From contig NC_087389.1 in assembly GCF_963675165.1 (NCBI RefSeq), forward strand, positions 1,274,001-1,338,000: a stretch of DNA of 64,000 nt, read 5' to 3'. Origin of the DNA: Halichondria panicea (taxonomy: Eukaryota; Porifera; Demospongiae; Suberitida; Halichondriidae). Below are positions 15,191 through 26,927 of the stretch, in pieces. Under the pieces are notes generated by a model that saw only the letters and a list, made by a program, of their open reading frames with translations, did not search any database and had not been told where the DNA came from. A program made the position numbers and the translations under genes. The stretch's first letter is position 1. The number at the start of each line of letters is the position of its first letter.

Positions 15191-16487
15191 TTAAACATTT
15201 ATTGGTCTTGTGGCTGTGTTATTGAAGTGTAGTTCAACCAGTCTGCATGCCCTAAGCATGTTTGCAACATGGTGGAGTAATGTCCCCACTAGGCCTACAA
15301 TTGGAGTCAGAATGAGCACACCAGCTTTGCTTATCTGGTAGCCCATCGCACAGAGGGGCCAGAGGATTCCGTTGAAGATCACATCAATAGATGATTTAAA
15401 ACAGGTGTCAGAGACAATCCTCACAACCCCACACAACAGCTTCCGTACAACATGGTAGAGAAAAAAATGTATTAGCCCCAGGATAAAATTGATAATAAAA
15501 TCACTGACAATCTTCATACAAGACACTACTTCCTCTGTGCATCGTCTAGACAGCTTGTCTGACCTGTAGTTTGAAGTCAATAGATATGTAATTACTCTTC
15601 AATTAACTTTACTTTTCTGCAATGTCTCCCATGTGAGAGTAAGGAGGGGATCCATATGAAGGCAGTATCTTTTGCGCACACTCTCCATTCACACTAGCAA
15701 ACTCAAGAAGTTCACTGTAGAACAACGAGCCACACAGGCATGTTAGTATATAATTTCACAGCTAGTTTGTATTTAGATTACCTGCTCTGCAGTGGAAGAA
15801 GTCTAATGGTCTCATCATAGCGAGTGTCTGTAGCACTGTTGGCAGTGGTCATCGGCTCTCCCTCATACACTAAGTTGATAGAGGCTGGAGTGAGTGGGCG
15901 AAGACGTGGCGGTGTAACCATTTTTGCCGGCACACTTTGTTCGATAGGAGGTAGTATCCGAGGTGGCCTCAAGGATTCTTCATGTGTGAGCTGGTGTGTA
16001 TCTTGTGGAGGGTGTGCAGCTTGTTGTGTAGAGGTGTGCTGATGTCGTTGAGGAGTACTTTCATCATGTGTTTCTATCTGTACAGTAGTATAGTGCTGTG
16101 GTCTGTGCCTGGTGTGTAGCGAGTGGGAGGTGGGAGGTGGGCGAGGCGAGTGGGAGGTGGGAGGTGGGTGAGGCTCATGGAGAGTGTGAAGCGAGTGGGA
16201 GGTGGAAGGTGGGTGAGGCTCGTGTACTGTCTCGTATGCCTCGTATGCAGGAGGGGTGAAGGTTGGTTGACCTTGATGTTGTGGAGCTTGTACAGTGGTG
16301 GTGGGTGCATAGCGATTGGCTGGTGACTGAGAGGTGGTGTCCCTTCTTGGTGTGGTGTTGGGGGTGGGTTCATCCCAGTCAGATCCAGACTCGTCTTCGG
16401 CCTGTACACTCCGGAACTATGAGGAAATAATTATTGGGTATTGATGAATAACAACAACTATTATTATTGTTGATTGCTTACCATCAT
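15191..16487 (-). CDS. Unrecognised Pro/His-rich protein with hydrophobic C-terminal domain
   Basis: I do not recognise the family. Four exons join in frame: a tiny first exon that ends ATG ATG just before the donor (16482-16487), a long exon (about 15782-16418), a short one (about 15610-15720) and a last one (15191 to about 15563). The predicted protein has about 370 residues. Its N-terminus is acidic (MMFRSVQAEDESGSDWDEP). About 200 residues follow that are rich in Pro, His, Thr and Ser, with PPPTSHS-type short repeats (16110-16230). The C-terminal 120 residues contain about four hydrophobic stretches (for example IIDFIINFILGLIHFF-like, GILWPLCAMGY, ILTPIVGLVGTLL). This suggests a cytosolic, possibly SH3/WW-binding arm attached to a membrane domain; that is inference. 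Its start is 114 bp from a divergent gene. Confidence 0.7.
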
Positions 16488-16601
16488 TTTGTAGCAGCTT
16501 GTTGATCGAGTGTAATTGCCATGGTAACATAAGAGCTCCTCCTACATGAAGGGCGTTAATTGGAATTAGCAGAGAGTCCTAAATAAAGACCACCATACAT
16601 A

Positions 16602-17524
16602 ATGGAGTCATTGTCTCTGCCAGAAATGTTCAGTTCTATGGGGCCTAGATTTCAAATGTCTATGTCTAATGGCGGTATGCCGGTCCTACCGTACACCACT
16701 TTAGAGATGTCCCGGTTTAGCCAGCAAAATCAAGAGGTAAGCTCATGTACAAACATACACCACCTTATGTGTACCATGCATTTATACGGGTGCTGCACTA
16801 TGTCACAGGAGTCACTGGACATTCAATTGCTGAATACGGCTGATGATTCGCTAGCAGATCTCGAACCTGAGGCTTCAGATGAAGAAGAGAACACTGAGAG
16901 ACCACAATTGACGGAGGAACAACAGGTACAGTGTGTGCAGTATGTGATTCCTATTGATCGGTGTGTTGTGTATCACTGCAGAAAGTCGAGTACATGGCTT
17001 CCCTTGGTCTGGTTCCTCCTGCAGTGCTTGAAGGCAAGGTTATATCTGATTATGGCTATGTGTGTTCATAATATTCTGTTCGTATGTGGTCATACAGAGA
17101 TCCAACGTCGCCAGGAGTTGTGTAGAATGGAGTATGGGAACTGGTGGGACAGACTCCATTCCACTGTGAGTTAATTCACATTTTTTACACTCCATCCCAT
17201 AATTCTACTCTGTGTGATTGATTATAGATTAAATTTTGTCCAGGATTTTTGTCTAGTGCCAAAAAACGAGGCTATTCTCAAGAGTGGTCAACAAATGAAC
17301 GAAGGTATACTCATTCATTGACGTTCTCACATGCATGTACTTTGACCTCTTCTCCCCGCCCAGGTGATCAGAGTGACTACCCTATCATCCCTGCGGAGGA
17401 TCAGAGTCAAGTGGCAGCTGGACCCGATGCTGGGTCTCTTGTGGAGCAGATCACTTATCTCACATCATGGCCACAGACCTCAGCAGAGCAAGTGGTGGAA
17501 ATAACAGGCTCTAATTATCATTGA
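16602..17524 (+). CDS. Small acidic protein, unrecognised
   Basis: Family not recognised. The start is MESLSLPEMFSSMGPRFQ (16602). Exons read as 16602-16737, 16811-16924, 16981-17036, about 17101-17164, about 17245-17304 and about 17363-17524, with phases that keep one frame open to TGA at 17524. The product has about 195 residues: a Ser/Met-rich start, an acidic block (DLEPEASDEEENTE), a predicted helical stretch (QQKVEYMASLGLVPPAVLEGK then IQRRQELCRMEYGNWWDRL) and a Gln/Ser-rich tail ending ITGSNYH. No signal peptide or membrane segment. The exact acceptors of exons 4 and 5 were chosen because alternatives meet stops. The acidic-plus-helix make-up would suit a nuclear or adaptor protein, but no function is claimed. 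Confidence 0.6.
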
Positions 17525-17910
17525 ATTAATCACACAGACTCTATGTATATTTTTATGACCTCTTTTGTTCTATAGCTATCATCTCAATTCATCTCTTCTA
17601 ATTTTAAAAGTCAATTATTTTATTTTTAGGGTGGAGAATGATAAATGAGCAACTGCCTCCCATACCTTCCCAACAAAAGTATAATAATATTATATCCAAT
17701 AATTGGCCATTCCCATGGCTTACCAGCCACTCTACACACAACTTTCTTCCCATTGTGTCAATTAATGGTGACTATCTCGTTAACAATTACATCTTCATAA
17801 TAATAAATAATCATGCATCCCAGCATAATCTACAAAAGGCCTACACATTGTACAAGGGAAAATGTACAAAATAAACGTTATATATATATATATATAGTCG
17901 TGTAAAGGAG
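17525..17910. other. Intergenic gap between convergent genes
   Basis: About 386 bp between two stop codons. It holds AAAATAAACG (about 17867, possible plus-strand polyadenylation signal) and a short (TA)n run at about 17880-17896. No gene is seen. Confidence 0.5.
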
Positions 17911-19184
17911 TTAGTTGATATTGTCCTTCATTGTAGTGAGTATCTTCTCAGCCAATTGAGCAGTCTTGACACGAATGAGGTAGCTAATTGGAGAATCGTC
18001 AGGGTTCTTTGTAAGAGGGGGGTTGGCCATACACACCATAAACACGTTGTTTCCTTTGCTCGATACAGGAATGCCGTTGGTAATACGAATGTTCAATATC
18101 ACTTTTCCAACACTTGTATCGTTCCTCAGCAACAGACGTACAGCTTTGTCCCCAGACGTTTGAATCTTGAGTGTCCCCACACCAAGCTCGCAATACTCTG
18201 CCCCCTTCTTGTAGAATAGTTTAGCTCTAACGGACATCAAACTATCGTCATCGTTAGGGGCAGTTTGGGCAGGGGCATCCTCCTGACTCTCATCCTGTGT
18301 AGACTCCTCCTGTGACTCTTGAGACTCTTGATCAGTAGCTGAAGTGGGAGCTTCTGCAAATAAATTATTAATTTTTAGAGAAACTATTCCAACAACTTAC
18401 CAGTTTCGTTTGCTTCCGTTTCCGAGACTTTGTACTCTGACCCTTGATTGTCATCAGCTTCAGAGGTGTTCTTGTACTGTAAAATGCCAACAATGTCACC
18501 AGACTCACCAAAAATAAATCATACCTTTGATTCGATATCTGAGAGATGGGATTTGTAGTCCTTAAAGATTGGTGTAAGGTCAATATGAGGGTTGCTGTTG
18601 ACATGCTCATTGATCCACTTGGTCACACTTTCATTCAGGGACTTGAGGTGAGTTAGAAACGGTGTGGTCTTAACGGGTGCAGTGGCTCTTACAGGTGGGG
18701 AGACCATGAGAGCAGCAGTGAGTGGCTTCCTCTCTAGGGTGGACGATTGAAATGACTTCAGCCCTGCAAATATCGACGGTCCCGCGGATGTGCTGTCTTC
18801 AAGTGGATTAATGCGCCTTGCTTTTTTGATCCTGTACAAGGGATAATTTATAGGAGAATACTGTGATGAGCATTGTATGAAGAGACTTACACTCGTTGCT
18901 TCAGTTGCTCCTCTGATGCCACTTCGAATATACCAGGCTGCAGATACGTTCGATACAATAGAATAACCACAGACACCGTACGTACATTAAACGTTATATT
19001 AAAGTTGCAGTTTAATAGCAGCATTTGTGAGAAGTATAGTCCACAGATAGTACTAGTAGAGGTACTGACTCTCTCACTATTAAAGTTGTATCATGCATTA
19101 ATTGGAAGTTACCTCATCTGTAACTTCATCTAGATCATCCACATTGTCCTGCGTTAATTGAACCTCGGCTGCTCTCTTGGACAT
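17911..19184 (-). CDS. NUP50: Nucleoporin NUP50
   Basis: NUP50 is a mobile nuclear-basket nucleoporin that binds importin-alpha and Ran and speeds release of import cargo. It starts MSKRAAEVQLTQDNVDD (ATG at 19184), with the importin-binding N-terminus and the conserved IKKARRINPLEDS. A central helix follows with LNESVTKWINEHVNSNPH and IDLTPIFKDYKSHLSDIESK, typical of NUP50. The C-terminal Ran-binding domain (17911 to about 18240) runs AKLFYKKGAEYCELGVGTLKI to PISYLIRVKTAQLAEKIL. About five exons. FG repeats between the two domains are few, so at roughly 330-350 residues the protein is shorter than vertebrate NUP50 (about 470). It is divergent from the mucin-like gene. Confidence 0.93.
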
Positions 19185-19552
19185 CTTCTCTCAATCTTCT
19201 CACAATTTAATCTGAATGGCAGCAGCATGCAGTGATGGAGTGACGGGCAAGAATCGTCAGTAGAGCAGCAGCGGTTTTGGTATAAAATGTGGGGAAAGGT
19301 CGTCGGTAGAACTACCACATTACTTTTTTGCCCTCCGCTTAGGACCTAGCGTTCCATTAGATAAAAAACGACCTAGGAACAATGAATTTTAGGGTCTAAA
19401 AGAGGGGTGGGGCTGGCATGCTTTGCAGTTAGCAGCATTTGTGATAACTTTTCTTTGCTAGATGTTGCTTAGTTGCCATGGCAGACTCAAAATAATAGTT
19501 AGCAACTAAGCAAGTACTAAATATAGCCAGAGATGAAGAATCAGTGAAGAAG
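19185..19552. promoter_or_regulatory. Divergent NUP50/mucin-like upstream region
   Basis: Contains GGGGAAAGGTCGTC at 19291-19304, identical over 14 bases to the word at 26674-26687 in another divergent promoter. It also holds TATAAAAT at about 19281, which could serve the plus-strand gene. At 19347-19380 AGCGTTCCATTAGATAAA and CGACCTAGGAAC resemble the right end of the MITE at 1105-1197 and may be a decayed copy. Confidence 0.5.
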
Positions 19553-22500
19553 ATGGCTTACTTTGAAATACTGCTCCTTGCATCCATTCTTTGTGGAGCA
19601 CAAGCACAAAGTTCTGGTTTGGGATTTGCATCAGGAGTTTCAGGGTCTGAATTGGACATTATATCAGGATCTGGGCTTGGCTCAGGCATAGCTTCAGGAT
19701 CAGGAGGTAATGTATTTATTGTGATTGCATGCTTTACTGTACACTTTGTGGTATATCCACTGCAGATCTTGATGACTCCCTTTCCATGAGTGTAGAGCCG
19801 TCAGCTATAACTACGGAAACAGTTTATACCTTGACACTAACTCCAGCAATGCTGACACCAACTCCAAGTAGAGGAGGTAACTTATTAATACCGTTTCCAT
19901 CAATATCTGAGCTTTATGTGAGCTCAAGCCCTACCATATTGAGAGTATTTGCTACAACATCAAATACTGAAGTTGGAAGTGGGGAAAGTGAAGTGTTTTC
20001 AGCTCCCACGTCCTCGATCATCGATACTTTCTCATCTAATTTGTTGCCACTCACAACAACATCAATCTCGACGGTTCAAACAGCCTCGTTTAGTCAAACA
20101 CTACCAACTCCTTCGCGTAGTTCAGTACTATCTACACCATTAGCGAGTCAAGAATCTACTTCTCCATCTCTACCAGCTACCATCTCACTTCAGGAGAGTA
20201 ATGTTCCAACAAGTACTGACATTTTGTTTATTCTTGAACCAACTCCATCGATAACTCCAAGCCCGTCCGCCCCAAGTGAACTCTTTGTTTCAGAGACAGT
20301 CGTGTTTTTCGAATCTACCGATTTGTTTTCTCCTGAATTGACTACACCATTATTACTGGGCTCCCCTGTATTAACCACTATGACAAGGACATTGTCAAAC
20401 ACTTTGCGGACCACAGTAATGCCTACAATTACATTACTTTCAGTGACACCCACATCACTACTTACACAGTCTCCACTTATCACACTGTCACAGTTGCCCA
20501 CACCGTTATTTGGAATTTCATCGTTATTACAATCTACTCAGCTTTCGTCCATCACACCCACACCCACACCAGTGCCCACACCGCCCCCTACACCCTCACA
20601 ACCATCCACGCAAGTACCCCCTACTATTACTCCATCCCAACCGCAAGTACCTTCATCATCTCTGTTACCGACGGATATTTCAAGCTCCCTCGATGTGTTC
20701 CTCGTGGACTCTGATTCTATTCTATTTCCCATTGCAACCTCTGAACTGCTAACGGCCCCTTCACTTGTACTGACTAGTGGGCCAGGATCTGTTGTACCAC
20801 CATCATCAGATATTCTCGTTCTTGAATCATCTCAAATGCTCCTGGTACCTGATATGTCAACAGTGACTTCTTCACCAATAGTTACAAGTTCAATTACCTC
20901 TTCAAACCCTTCGCCACCAATATCTTCGTTCAGATCTATGACAGAGAGTATATCTTTACCAGTCCTCACATCTACTGCAAGTGCAATTTCTAGTCCTGTG
21001 CAACCGGCCCCATCAAGTTCTGTCATTATCCCTTCGTCATCACTAACTCTGCTGACCACAATGGTCAGTTCACTATTGTCCACCTCTGTCAGTAACTCTT
21101 CTCCCGTATTAACTTCGAACACACTAATAGTCGCTCCTTTCAGTACTAGTTTCTCTTTGGAAAGTTCTACGAGCACACAGTTAAGTACCGTTATAACAGG
21201 GACTCCCCTATCAACCATCTCACCAACCATGAGGACTACCGTGTCAACAGAAACCACTCTGTCCTCGGTACAACCAAGCTCAACACGGATGTCATTTTCC
21301 ACTCCAATACTGCCCACGATAGTGAGCTCTTCTAATTCAATTGTGACAAGCTCTTCACTGTTAACTTCACTATTCCTACCTAGCATAAATATTACTTCAC
21401 GAAATGTCATAACGAGCACTCAAACAATAACAACAGCAGTCCCAATATCGCTGAGCTCTCCGGTAACTCTGTCAATTTCTCCACCTCTCTCAATCTCGCC
21501 AACTAGTATCAGTTCTGCACTTTCATTTTCAAGCTCAATTGTTGAATCGACGCAAGTCACCCCCTCAGATTTCGTTATTTTAACGCCTGTGATTAGTTCT
21601 TCAATATCTCCTGAAACATCTTCTACAGCAGCAATTTCTCGTCCAGTAATATCCACTTCATCAGTTGCAAGTTCTTCTCAGCAAATGTCTATTTCACCAA
21701 GCCTGACTATAACCATATTATCACCTTTGAGTTTGAGTTCATCTCAGAGCGAGCAGACATCTTCTACTACTAGCATTACCTCATCTATGACGGTTGAAAG
21801 TTCGAGTGTACCAACACAGCTTACACCCACCCCCCTTACAACATCGAGCCAACCGACCTCTACTACTAGCATTACCTCATCTATGACAGTTGAAAGCTCG
21901 AGTGTACCAACACAGCTTACACCCACCCCCCTTACAACATCGAGCCAACCGACTTTTACTACTAGCATTACCTCATCTATAGTGGTTGAAAGCTCAAGTG
22001 TACCAACACAGCTTACACCAACCCCCCTTACAACATCAAGCCAACCAAGCCAACCGGTATTAACTCCGTCCACATCCATAACAATGTCAAGTATTACTAG
22101 AGAAACTACCACCGTATCTTTAATGAACAGTATCACTACCATCTCCTCCATCACCCCTACTCCTACAACGCGTCAATCCACTACCACTGTTTTGTTCACC
22201 TCCTCCACTATCGCTCCCTCTTCGTCCCCTACAATCCAACCAACTCCACTGAGCTGCCCCTCCCTGCTACCCTCCGGAGTGATTGTACCTGAGTCATCAT
22301 TAGTTGTCATAGAGCTAGCACTGTCGTCTGAAGTACACGCCTCTCTCCGTGCCCCTGGAGGTGCTTGCGAACTGGAGGATGCTCTCACTCAAGTGTTTGT
22401 GGATGGACTCCTTGCAGGGAGCACTAAGAGACAAACTGCTCAGTTTGATGTCGATGTAAGTTAATTTATGATCATAGTGGGATTTTATTATTATTTTCTA

Positions 22501-24753
22501 TTTCTCCTAGGTACTGACTGTTGGTGATCTAACGGTAGACAGAGCTCCGATAACATTCTTTGTGGTCAGTGCATCTGAGGGAACTGCTCTTCCAGCTGCC
22601 ACAATTGTCAATGCCTTTGCTACTATTTCACCTCAACGCATTGACTCGCATCTAGTAAGCTTATGAATTACTAACAGCTAGTATAATGTCCTTATATTTA
22701 ATTCTGCAGGTGACAATGGATGCTACTTCCTTTGTGGACCTAACTACAACAGCACCTTCAACTATAGAGTCAGTTGTGATCCCACTGATTGCTGCCATAG
22801 GAGCAGTGATAATCGTGCTCTTGATTCTCATTTTTATTGCATTCTGTGTTTTCTCAATCTGTAACTCAAAGAAGAACAAAATAGTTGCACAAGTGAGTTT
22901 ATTATAGTTTTAAAAAGTATAAAAATCAAGATTTATGCAGGTAATTGAGAGAGGAGAACGAACATTTGCAAATACCAACGACTTTGAGAGTTATCACAGA
23001 CAAAAAGAAAATGTTGTCACCCTCAGCCACTTAGCTAGACATGGGTGAGTGACATCGTGTGTCTGTATTTCCTACCCCTTGCCGTATTTATATAGTTGCA
23101 TCTCGTTATTGTTGTCCTCGCACATTCGTAGCTCAACGACGAACTCTGAGGTGTCTCACGAGAACCAGAACCAATCACATGACAATCCTGGGCCATCGCA
23201 TGACATTAACAGACATCATGATCGAGAGGAGCCCTCACAACTCGTGGAGCCAGTGGCGCACTATTCCAGTCCACCCCGTGGGATGAAACTGAGGCAAGGT
23301 CGTTCCATTGTACCAGCCCCCTCGACCGACTCCACCCAACATTCCCTCACCCCTGACGCCTTCAGGCCGTCCTCTCGCCACGTGACAGAGGCGAGGCAAC
23401 TGAGAGAGGAAGCACTGAGGCTGCAGGAGGAGAGAGAAGACGATGACCTGCGGGCTAGGAGAAAGGTAGCTCGATTGTACTTGAGAGAAATATTTTTTAA
23501 TGTGCACTCTTTAATTTATTTGCTACGGGATCTAGAGATTTCATGCCTCTTGTTGTAAATTGGCAATATTTGAGCTATGCTGCAAAATTCAAATGTGTGT
23601 GTTTACAGTATTTATTTGTACATGTTCAGGCAACACTGAAGAGAATAGTAGCGTCTGAGAGGAAGAGAAGAAGAGGAAAAGTGGCTCCTCTCAGCGACCA
23701 ATCAGTGGACACACCACCCCCACATCACTCTAGAAAAAGGTTAATTTTTATGGCTAAAATTTTTGAGCGAATTACAGGATTGTGTGTGTATCTATAGGCA
23801 CCGTTGGTTGCACAGACAAGTCAACAATCAAATTGCACCTGCTGAAAAACATGGCCGCAACCACCGTGGGCGACCTTTGACCCGGGACGGACTTCCAATA
23901 AGTGGGCGTGTCTCTCGTGGGGTTGCCGAGGAAGTGACAAGAGAGTTAGCCTGGCTAAACACAGGCAACGGAGTACAGCTGATGAGCATTCAGCCGTTAG
24001 CCCCACCCATTCCCATGCAACGCACCCCCCTCAGCACACTACCTTCTGTCAACCCTCTGCATAGTGCTAGCTATCAGCAGCGACAACTTGACGCATATCT
24101 AAAGGTGAACAGTGTCCATATTGTACGAAGATATCTAGATGGCTATCGGCTTTATTGTGGAGTTGGTGTTGAAGAATGTGTGTTGTTGCAATGTAGATTC
24201 ATAAAGACATGGAGAGGTTACGGTTGGATGGAGCGGCCACACCCACTTCAGCTACGCCTCCTATCGCTGAGACTAGTCAGCAACCAGTTACTCCACAGGG
24301 CACACTCAGACCAGTATCAGGTAAGCAGAAACACATTCCAACAATTTGCAAATTATCACCTGGTGCGTTTTACTATTGCAGTTGCCTGGCAGCCACAGGA
24401 CACACCGGCTGTGCTAACCCCTGCCACTGTACCCTACCCCACAATACAAAGAGAACCCAGTCAGGTAGAGTACCCCCCTCCCCCAGCACACACACTCTCT
24501 AACTAAGCTATCACAATTTTGATTGTAGGTGGGTCAACTAGTATGGAGTCCGCAGAGTGGGGCAAATTCTCAATCACAAGTAAGTGGTTTAAACCACCTT
24601 AATACGATTGCAAGGTTATGTTTAACTACTGCATTACAGATGGTCACACCGAGACAGCTAGCACAAGCAAGACAAGCTCCAGGAACTGGTCTCCACGATT
24701 ACAGTCATATGACTTCAACTCCCGCTCCTTTCTATACACCTGTTTATCAGTGA
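19553..24753 (+). CDS. Mucin-like type I membrane protein
   Basis: The start ATG at 19553 gives a clear signal peptide (MAYFEILLLASILCGAQAQ). An SG-rich stretch (GLGFASGVSGSELDIISGSG) follows. One giant exon (19766 to about 22456, about 900 residues) is almost wholly Ser/Thr/Pro and surely a heavily O-glycosylated stalk if secreted; it includes three tandem 32-residue repeats. A Cys-bearing globular stretch follows (CPSLLPSGVIVPESSLV to about 22650). One membrane segment lies at about 22787-22860 (VIPLIAAIGAVIIVLLILIF), then a cytoplasmic tail of about 400 residues with a basic coiled region (EEALRLQEEREDDDLRARRK, KRIVASERKRRRGK) and Pro/Gln-rich end. About 12 exons, about 1,470 residues. The juxtamembrane part and the tail recall KIAA1549-type (UPF0606) proteins, but I could not confirm this. 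Likely a cell-surface sensor or adhesion molecule (inference). Confidence 0.85.
21763..22050 (+). repeat. Three tandem 96-bp repeats in mucin exon
   Basis: Units start at 21763, 21859 and 21955 and each encodes 32 residues of the form STTSITSSMTVESSSVP followed by TQLTPTPLTTSSQPT. Differences between units are few (for example ACG/ACA, S to F at the start of unit 3, MT to IV), so the expansion is recent. Confidence 0.95.
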
Positions 24754-24830
24754 TACAATTTTTTTAATTAAAGTATTTTTGTAGGCAATCCAAGTCAACT
24801 AATGTCAACTAATAATCACTAGAAATGTTC

Positions 24831-26550
24831 TCAAAACGCTACATAAGAGTCATCCTTGTAACCCAGCTTCTCGAGGTTGGGTAGACAGGCAAACTTGATC
24901 ATGGGGGGTGGTCCACACATGAGAATCTGGCTATTCCCCGTGGGTGGAGGGAGGTGCTCTGCTATCATCTCCGTACTCACGAACCCAGAGCTGTACTTCC
25001 AGTCTGCAGGGAACAGACACAAACATTACACACAGAACTCAGAGCAATCACTACATACATGTACTCGCATTTCAATTTTGCAATTGGAATGGTGTGTCAT
25101 AAAATTCATATGTTATTTTAAGCTGGTTTGCATGTTCTTGTAAAGTGAGTGTGCTAACTAATTGCGAGTACCTACCTTCAGTGGGTCTGTCCACAGTGTA
25201 CCAGAGAGAGAAGTTTGGGTTCTCTTTGCTCAGAGTCTCCAGCTCATTTCGCAACAAAATGTCTTCCTCCGTCTGTGAGAAAGAGAGTGTGTAAACAGAA
25301 GTGGTCCACCTCAGATCATGGATCTAATGAAATGACTCCCAGAGAGCTAACAGAGGGCAAATTTTATTATGGATGCTCCTAACTCAAGCTATGCACAGTC
25401 AAAGATACACCCCAAGAAGCCCTCATAACCTCCTAACTAAAGCAGTCAAAAGTAATGCGTTCTCTAATTGCTGCAACTGTAATGCGTACCACTAACCTGG
25501 TTGGCAAAGAGGAGGAACAGCTTGGTGGTGTCCTCTCGGTCCTTGAGCACAGCCATGATGATCTGAAGCATCGGAGTGACCCCAGTCCCTCCAGCAATGA
25601 ATCCCAACTGAGTGCAATGGCGGATCTGTTCTGGTTTCCCCGGGAGCTTAACTTGAAGGTAGCCACGGCCGAGGTAAGTGACTTTACCAGAGGGCCCCCT
25701 CACATCCACAGTGTCTCCGAGGCTGAGCGACTCGAGGTATTGAGACATCTTCCCACCATCTGGGTACTTGGGGTGCACGTTGGCAAAGTACACCTAATGG
25801 AGAAATGTAACAAGAATCGATTATAATTATTATAGCCTCTAAATCTCATGTATAAAGTAACGATTATTATGGCTTCATAGTGTTTACGAGGATTCCTATT
25901 CTCTGTTTTAAAGAGGTCTAATTCTCTAAATCTAAAACGTACGTTCCATAGCTCTCAATCCCATACTTCAGTGAACTTACCTTTATGACTAGTTCAAAGT
26001 AGCCAAGCTCATCGTCAGAGGAGACAGGTGTGTAGGGTCGACTGACCAACTCCCCGTTGATCCTAGCACTCAGGTACATGTGATTGCCTGCACACACACA
26101 CACACAGTGAACAAACACCACACACACACCCACACCCACACACCCACACACCCACCCACACACACAGTGAACAAACACCACACATACACACACCCACACC
26201 CCCCACACACATACACACACACACACACCCACACCACACACACACTTCTTCTCTCACCAGTTGGCAGTCCTAGTACGTGCTTTGGGGACTGAAGCTCAAA
26301 CGTGAACTTTCTCGTATCATGACTGATTTCTTTCTTGGCGATTAGCTTCATTGGAATTTTTTGGCTTGGATTGAGAGCCCTGGGTCCCTTGTCTGGCTTT
26401 GGCTTTGGGGGCCCACTCTTGTTCAGAGTGAAGTAGCCGAGTAGAGCAAGACCAGCAGCTACAGCTCCAAACACAAGCAACACTTGATAGCCCTATAGTA
26501 AAGATTTCATTACATGGCCTAGGAAGATACATTACTACCTCTATCTCCAT
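24831..26550 (-). CDS. NADH-cytochrome b5 reductase
   Basis: A flavoprotein passing electrons from NADH to cytochrome b5 for desaturation, elongation and sterol synthesis; anchored to ER or outer mitochondrial membrane. It starts MEIE at 26550, spliced to a hydrophobic anchor ([17 protein letters not shown]). The FAD domain follows with [25 protein letters not shown] and the FAD motif [39 protein letters not shown] and [10 protein letters not shown] come next. The NADH domain has [32 protein letters not shown] and the C-terminal [10 protein letters not shown]; it ends DDSYVAF. The length (about 300 residues) and all motifs fit CYB5R1-3; I cannot say which paralogue. The intron before the [11 protein letters not shown] exon is made of (CA)n arrays. 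Stop lies 77 bp from the mucin-like stop. Confidence 0.95.
26086..26252. repeat. (CA)n arrays filling a CYB5R intron
   Basis: CA arrays broken by AGTGAACAAACACCA (occurring twice, 26107-26121 and 26167-26181) and CCCACACC blocks. Together they make up almost the whole intron between the HVLGLPTG and [11 protein letters not shown] exons, a sign of local duplication of a roughly 60-bp unit. Confidence 0.9.
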
Positions 26551-26927
26551 CTTGAACAACTGAACAAGAAGATGATTTTTCAAGGTTGAATAGAGATGAT
26601 GATCTGATGATTTCCACACGCCCCTTGTACCATTATTATGTTTGAAAAAGATCGTTTTTGATGAATCTTGGTTGGGGAAAGGTCGTCTATAGGAAGAAGC
26701 TGTTGCCAGGGGTCAAATTAATAATTATGGTAAAGGGTCGGTCATTAGCCTAAGCTAATGTTAATTAATTATCAGACACAGATCACAATTCACATTCCAG
26801 CTCGCATTCCATTAATAGTTGTAAACAAACACTAGAGTAGGAAGGATAATTTCAAGGATTCACATGACTCAAGGCTTCATATCTCTACACCTCAAAGAAA
26901 TAACACTACTAGGAAATGAAATAAGAG
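26551..26927. promoter_or_regulatory. Divergent CYB5R/TMEM86 upstream region
   Basis: A 377-bp gap between two start codons. GGGGAAAGGTCGTC at 26674-26687 is the same 14-base word as at 19291-19304. AAAGGGTCGGTC follows at about 26731. No gene is seen. Confidence 0.55.

Noticed and set aside
19544-19552. Possible start at 19544 for the mucin-like protein
   Set aside because: The codon there is GTG; the first ATG in frame is 19553 and directly begins a signal peptide.
20190-22388. Several long minus-strand frames opposite the mucin exon
   Set aside because: They arise because the Ser/Thr/Pro codon bias of the plus-strand exon suppresses stops on the other strand; composition mirrors the repeats and no splice or start context supports them.
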